Shown here one piece after another: positions 62,997-64,000 of a stretch of 64,000 nucleotides of DNA. How positions within the stretch are numbered: position 1 is the stretch's first letter; each line of letters starts with the position of its first letter. The notes beneath the pieces were generated by a model. That model made no database searches, was not told where the DNA came from, and saw only the letters and a program-made list of their open reading frames with translations. Source of the DNA: SHZI01 sp041396045. Its GTDB lineage: Bacteria; Pseudomonadota; Gammaproteobacteria; Steroidobacterales; GCA-2729495. The stretch lies in contig JAWKZI010000004.1 of the NCBI GenBank assembly GCA_041396045.1, positions 1 through 64,000 on the forward strand. The letters are read 5' to 3'. The position numbers and the translations under genes are program-made.

Positions 62997-64000
62997 TCAG
63001 CGATTAATGGCGTGGAGCGCCCGTCGATCGACGGCCAATGCCGCTTCGTGAATGGCTTCGGTAAGCGTTGGATGCGCGTGAATGGTCCGCTGCAGGTCCT
63101 CGGCACTGGCTTCGAATTCCATGGCGACTACCGCCTCGCCGATCAGCTCGCCGGCCATCGGCCCGACCACATGCACGCCCAGGATCCGGTCCGTGGCGGC
63201 ATCTGCCAGGATCTTTACCAGGCCTGCTGCCTGCTCCATCGCACGGGCCCGGCCACTGGCTGCAAAATTGAAAGTGCCGGTTTTGTACTCTATCCGTGCC
63301 TCTTTCAATTCTTCCTCGGTCTGACCAACCCAGGCAATTTCCGGCGCCGTATAAATCACGCTGGGTATGACTGCATCGGTCATGTGGCCCGGCAGACCAG
63401 AAGCAGTCGAATCACCTTAGCGAGCGCCCTCCTCCGAGCCCTTGTGCGCCAGCATCGGCCCGCGAACCACATCCCCACGGCCCAGACGTTGGCTGCCGAA
63501 GTCAGCACTCGTTTGCCACGTCGATGAAGCCGTTCGTTCACTGTGACGCCTGCCAGCGGGGTCCGGGCAGATCGTGCGTATTCGGGCGTCGACCCACCGC
63601 ACGAACTATCACAGCTTGTCGACCCGGGAATGATACCCGCGTTCATCGTCATATGTCAGCGCCACCCACGTTCGCGCTGCGCGACCAACCGTCACTCTGG
63701 CGCCCAGCCGGACGTCCAGCCCCTGCTTTTTGAACTGGCGCTGTGCTTCCTTGGCGATCTGCCCGTCGGCGAGCGCCAGAAAGCTGTCCAGCGCTTCAAG
63801 CACCGTCACCTGAGCGCCCAGTCGGCTCCAGACACTGCCCAGTTCCAGGCCGATCACACCGCCACCGATTACCCCGAGTCGCCCGGGCACCGACGACAGT
63901 TCGAGCGCACCCCAGGAGTCGAGAATGAGTTTGTCGTCGAATTTGGCGAACGGCAGTTCGATGGGTGTGGAACCGGTGGCCAGCACCACATGCTCGGCTT
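62997..64000 (-). CDS. lpdA: Dihydrolipoyl dehydrogenase (E3), 3' part, several frameshifts; N-terminus outside window
   Basis: The middle and C-terminal parts of E3, the FAD enzyme that reoxidises lipoamide in 2-oxo acid dehydrogenases. Seen in order: VVLATGSTPIELPFAKFDDK, the NAD-binding GVIGGGVIGLELGSVWSRLG, VLEALDSFL, the FAD-site NVWAVGDVVRGPMLAHKG, YTAPEIAWVGQTEEEL and the C-terminal HAHPTLTEAIHEAAL with the catalytic His-Glu. The frame shifts at about 63605, 63560, 63480 and 63420, each by one base. These breaks in a core gene argue for sequence error. The gene continues past base 64000. Confidence 0.9.

Overview
This window reads as chromosomal DNA of a gammaproteobacterium with roughly 60% GC. 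The best evidence is the order ruvC-ruvA-ruvB-tolQ-tolR-tolA-tolB-pal-cpoB-queE-queC-tRNA-Lys(UUU) at 53.6-62.4 kb, together with darP, gluQ, a yqjD-yqjE-yqjK set and a GlyGly-CTERM protease. The genus cannot be fixed from the sequence. No phage, insertion sequence, CRISPR array or rRNA gene was found, and coding density is high with no gene-free stretch above 300 bases.

Layout. 0-4 kb: the end of a UbiD-type decarboxylase, a DUF120 (CTP-dependent riboflavin kinase type)-HAD phosphatase fusion, a Rossmann epimerase and an MFS carrier. 4-7.3 kb: yqjD/E/K-like envelope-stress genes and a secreted subtilisin-like protease. 7.4-20.4 kb: an ABC exporter, gluQ, a cysteine hydrolase, two NmrA-like reductases, a methyltransferase, an interrupted two-domain protein, a LEH/SnoaL-like protein, a large repeat-bearing DUF4038 lipoprotein, a SET-domain protein and a YadGH-like ABC exporter. 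20.4-25.9 kb: darP, the ergothioneine pair egtB-egtD and an OpuC-like osmolyte importer. 26-28.4 kb: a UbiD decarboxylase translationally coupled to a nitrilase-like protein that has lost its catalytic cysteine. 28.4-33.5 kb: EF-G, a PspC-domain protein, a conserved hypothetical and an ABC-F ATPase. 33.7-45.6 kb: a nitrilase fused to the C-terminal half of LipB, then what looks like a catabolic locus. That locus has a plus-strand set (cytochrome c, MFS, periplasmic aspartoacylase-like protein) facing a tightly packed five-gene minus-strand operon (cupin, amidohydrolase, acyl-CoA ligase, DsbA-like isomerase, Tat-exported type II DMSO-reductase-family molybdoenzyme). 45.8-53.7 kb: an outer-membrane barrel and a glycogen cluster (glgA, malQ, glgC, glgP; no glgB). 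53.7-64 kb: tRNA-Lys, queuosine genes, the Tol-Pal system, ruvABC, a YfaZ-like barrel and lpdA running off the end.

Functional themes. UbiD enzymes need prenylated FMN, and a flavin-kinase-like fusion lies beside one of them. The 35-45 kb locus pairs a molybdenum hydroxylase or dehydrogenase with CoA activation, ring or amide hydrolysis and transport, but its substrate is not evident and no regulator lies in it. queC, queE and gluQ together support synthesis and glutamylation of queuosine.

Quality caveat. At least nine genes, including the normally conserved tolA and lpdA, are broken by indels, many of them in short homopolymers. The simplest explanation is residual indel error in the assembly. 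Genes at 46-57 kb are intact.
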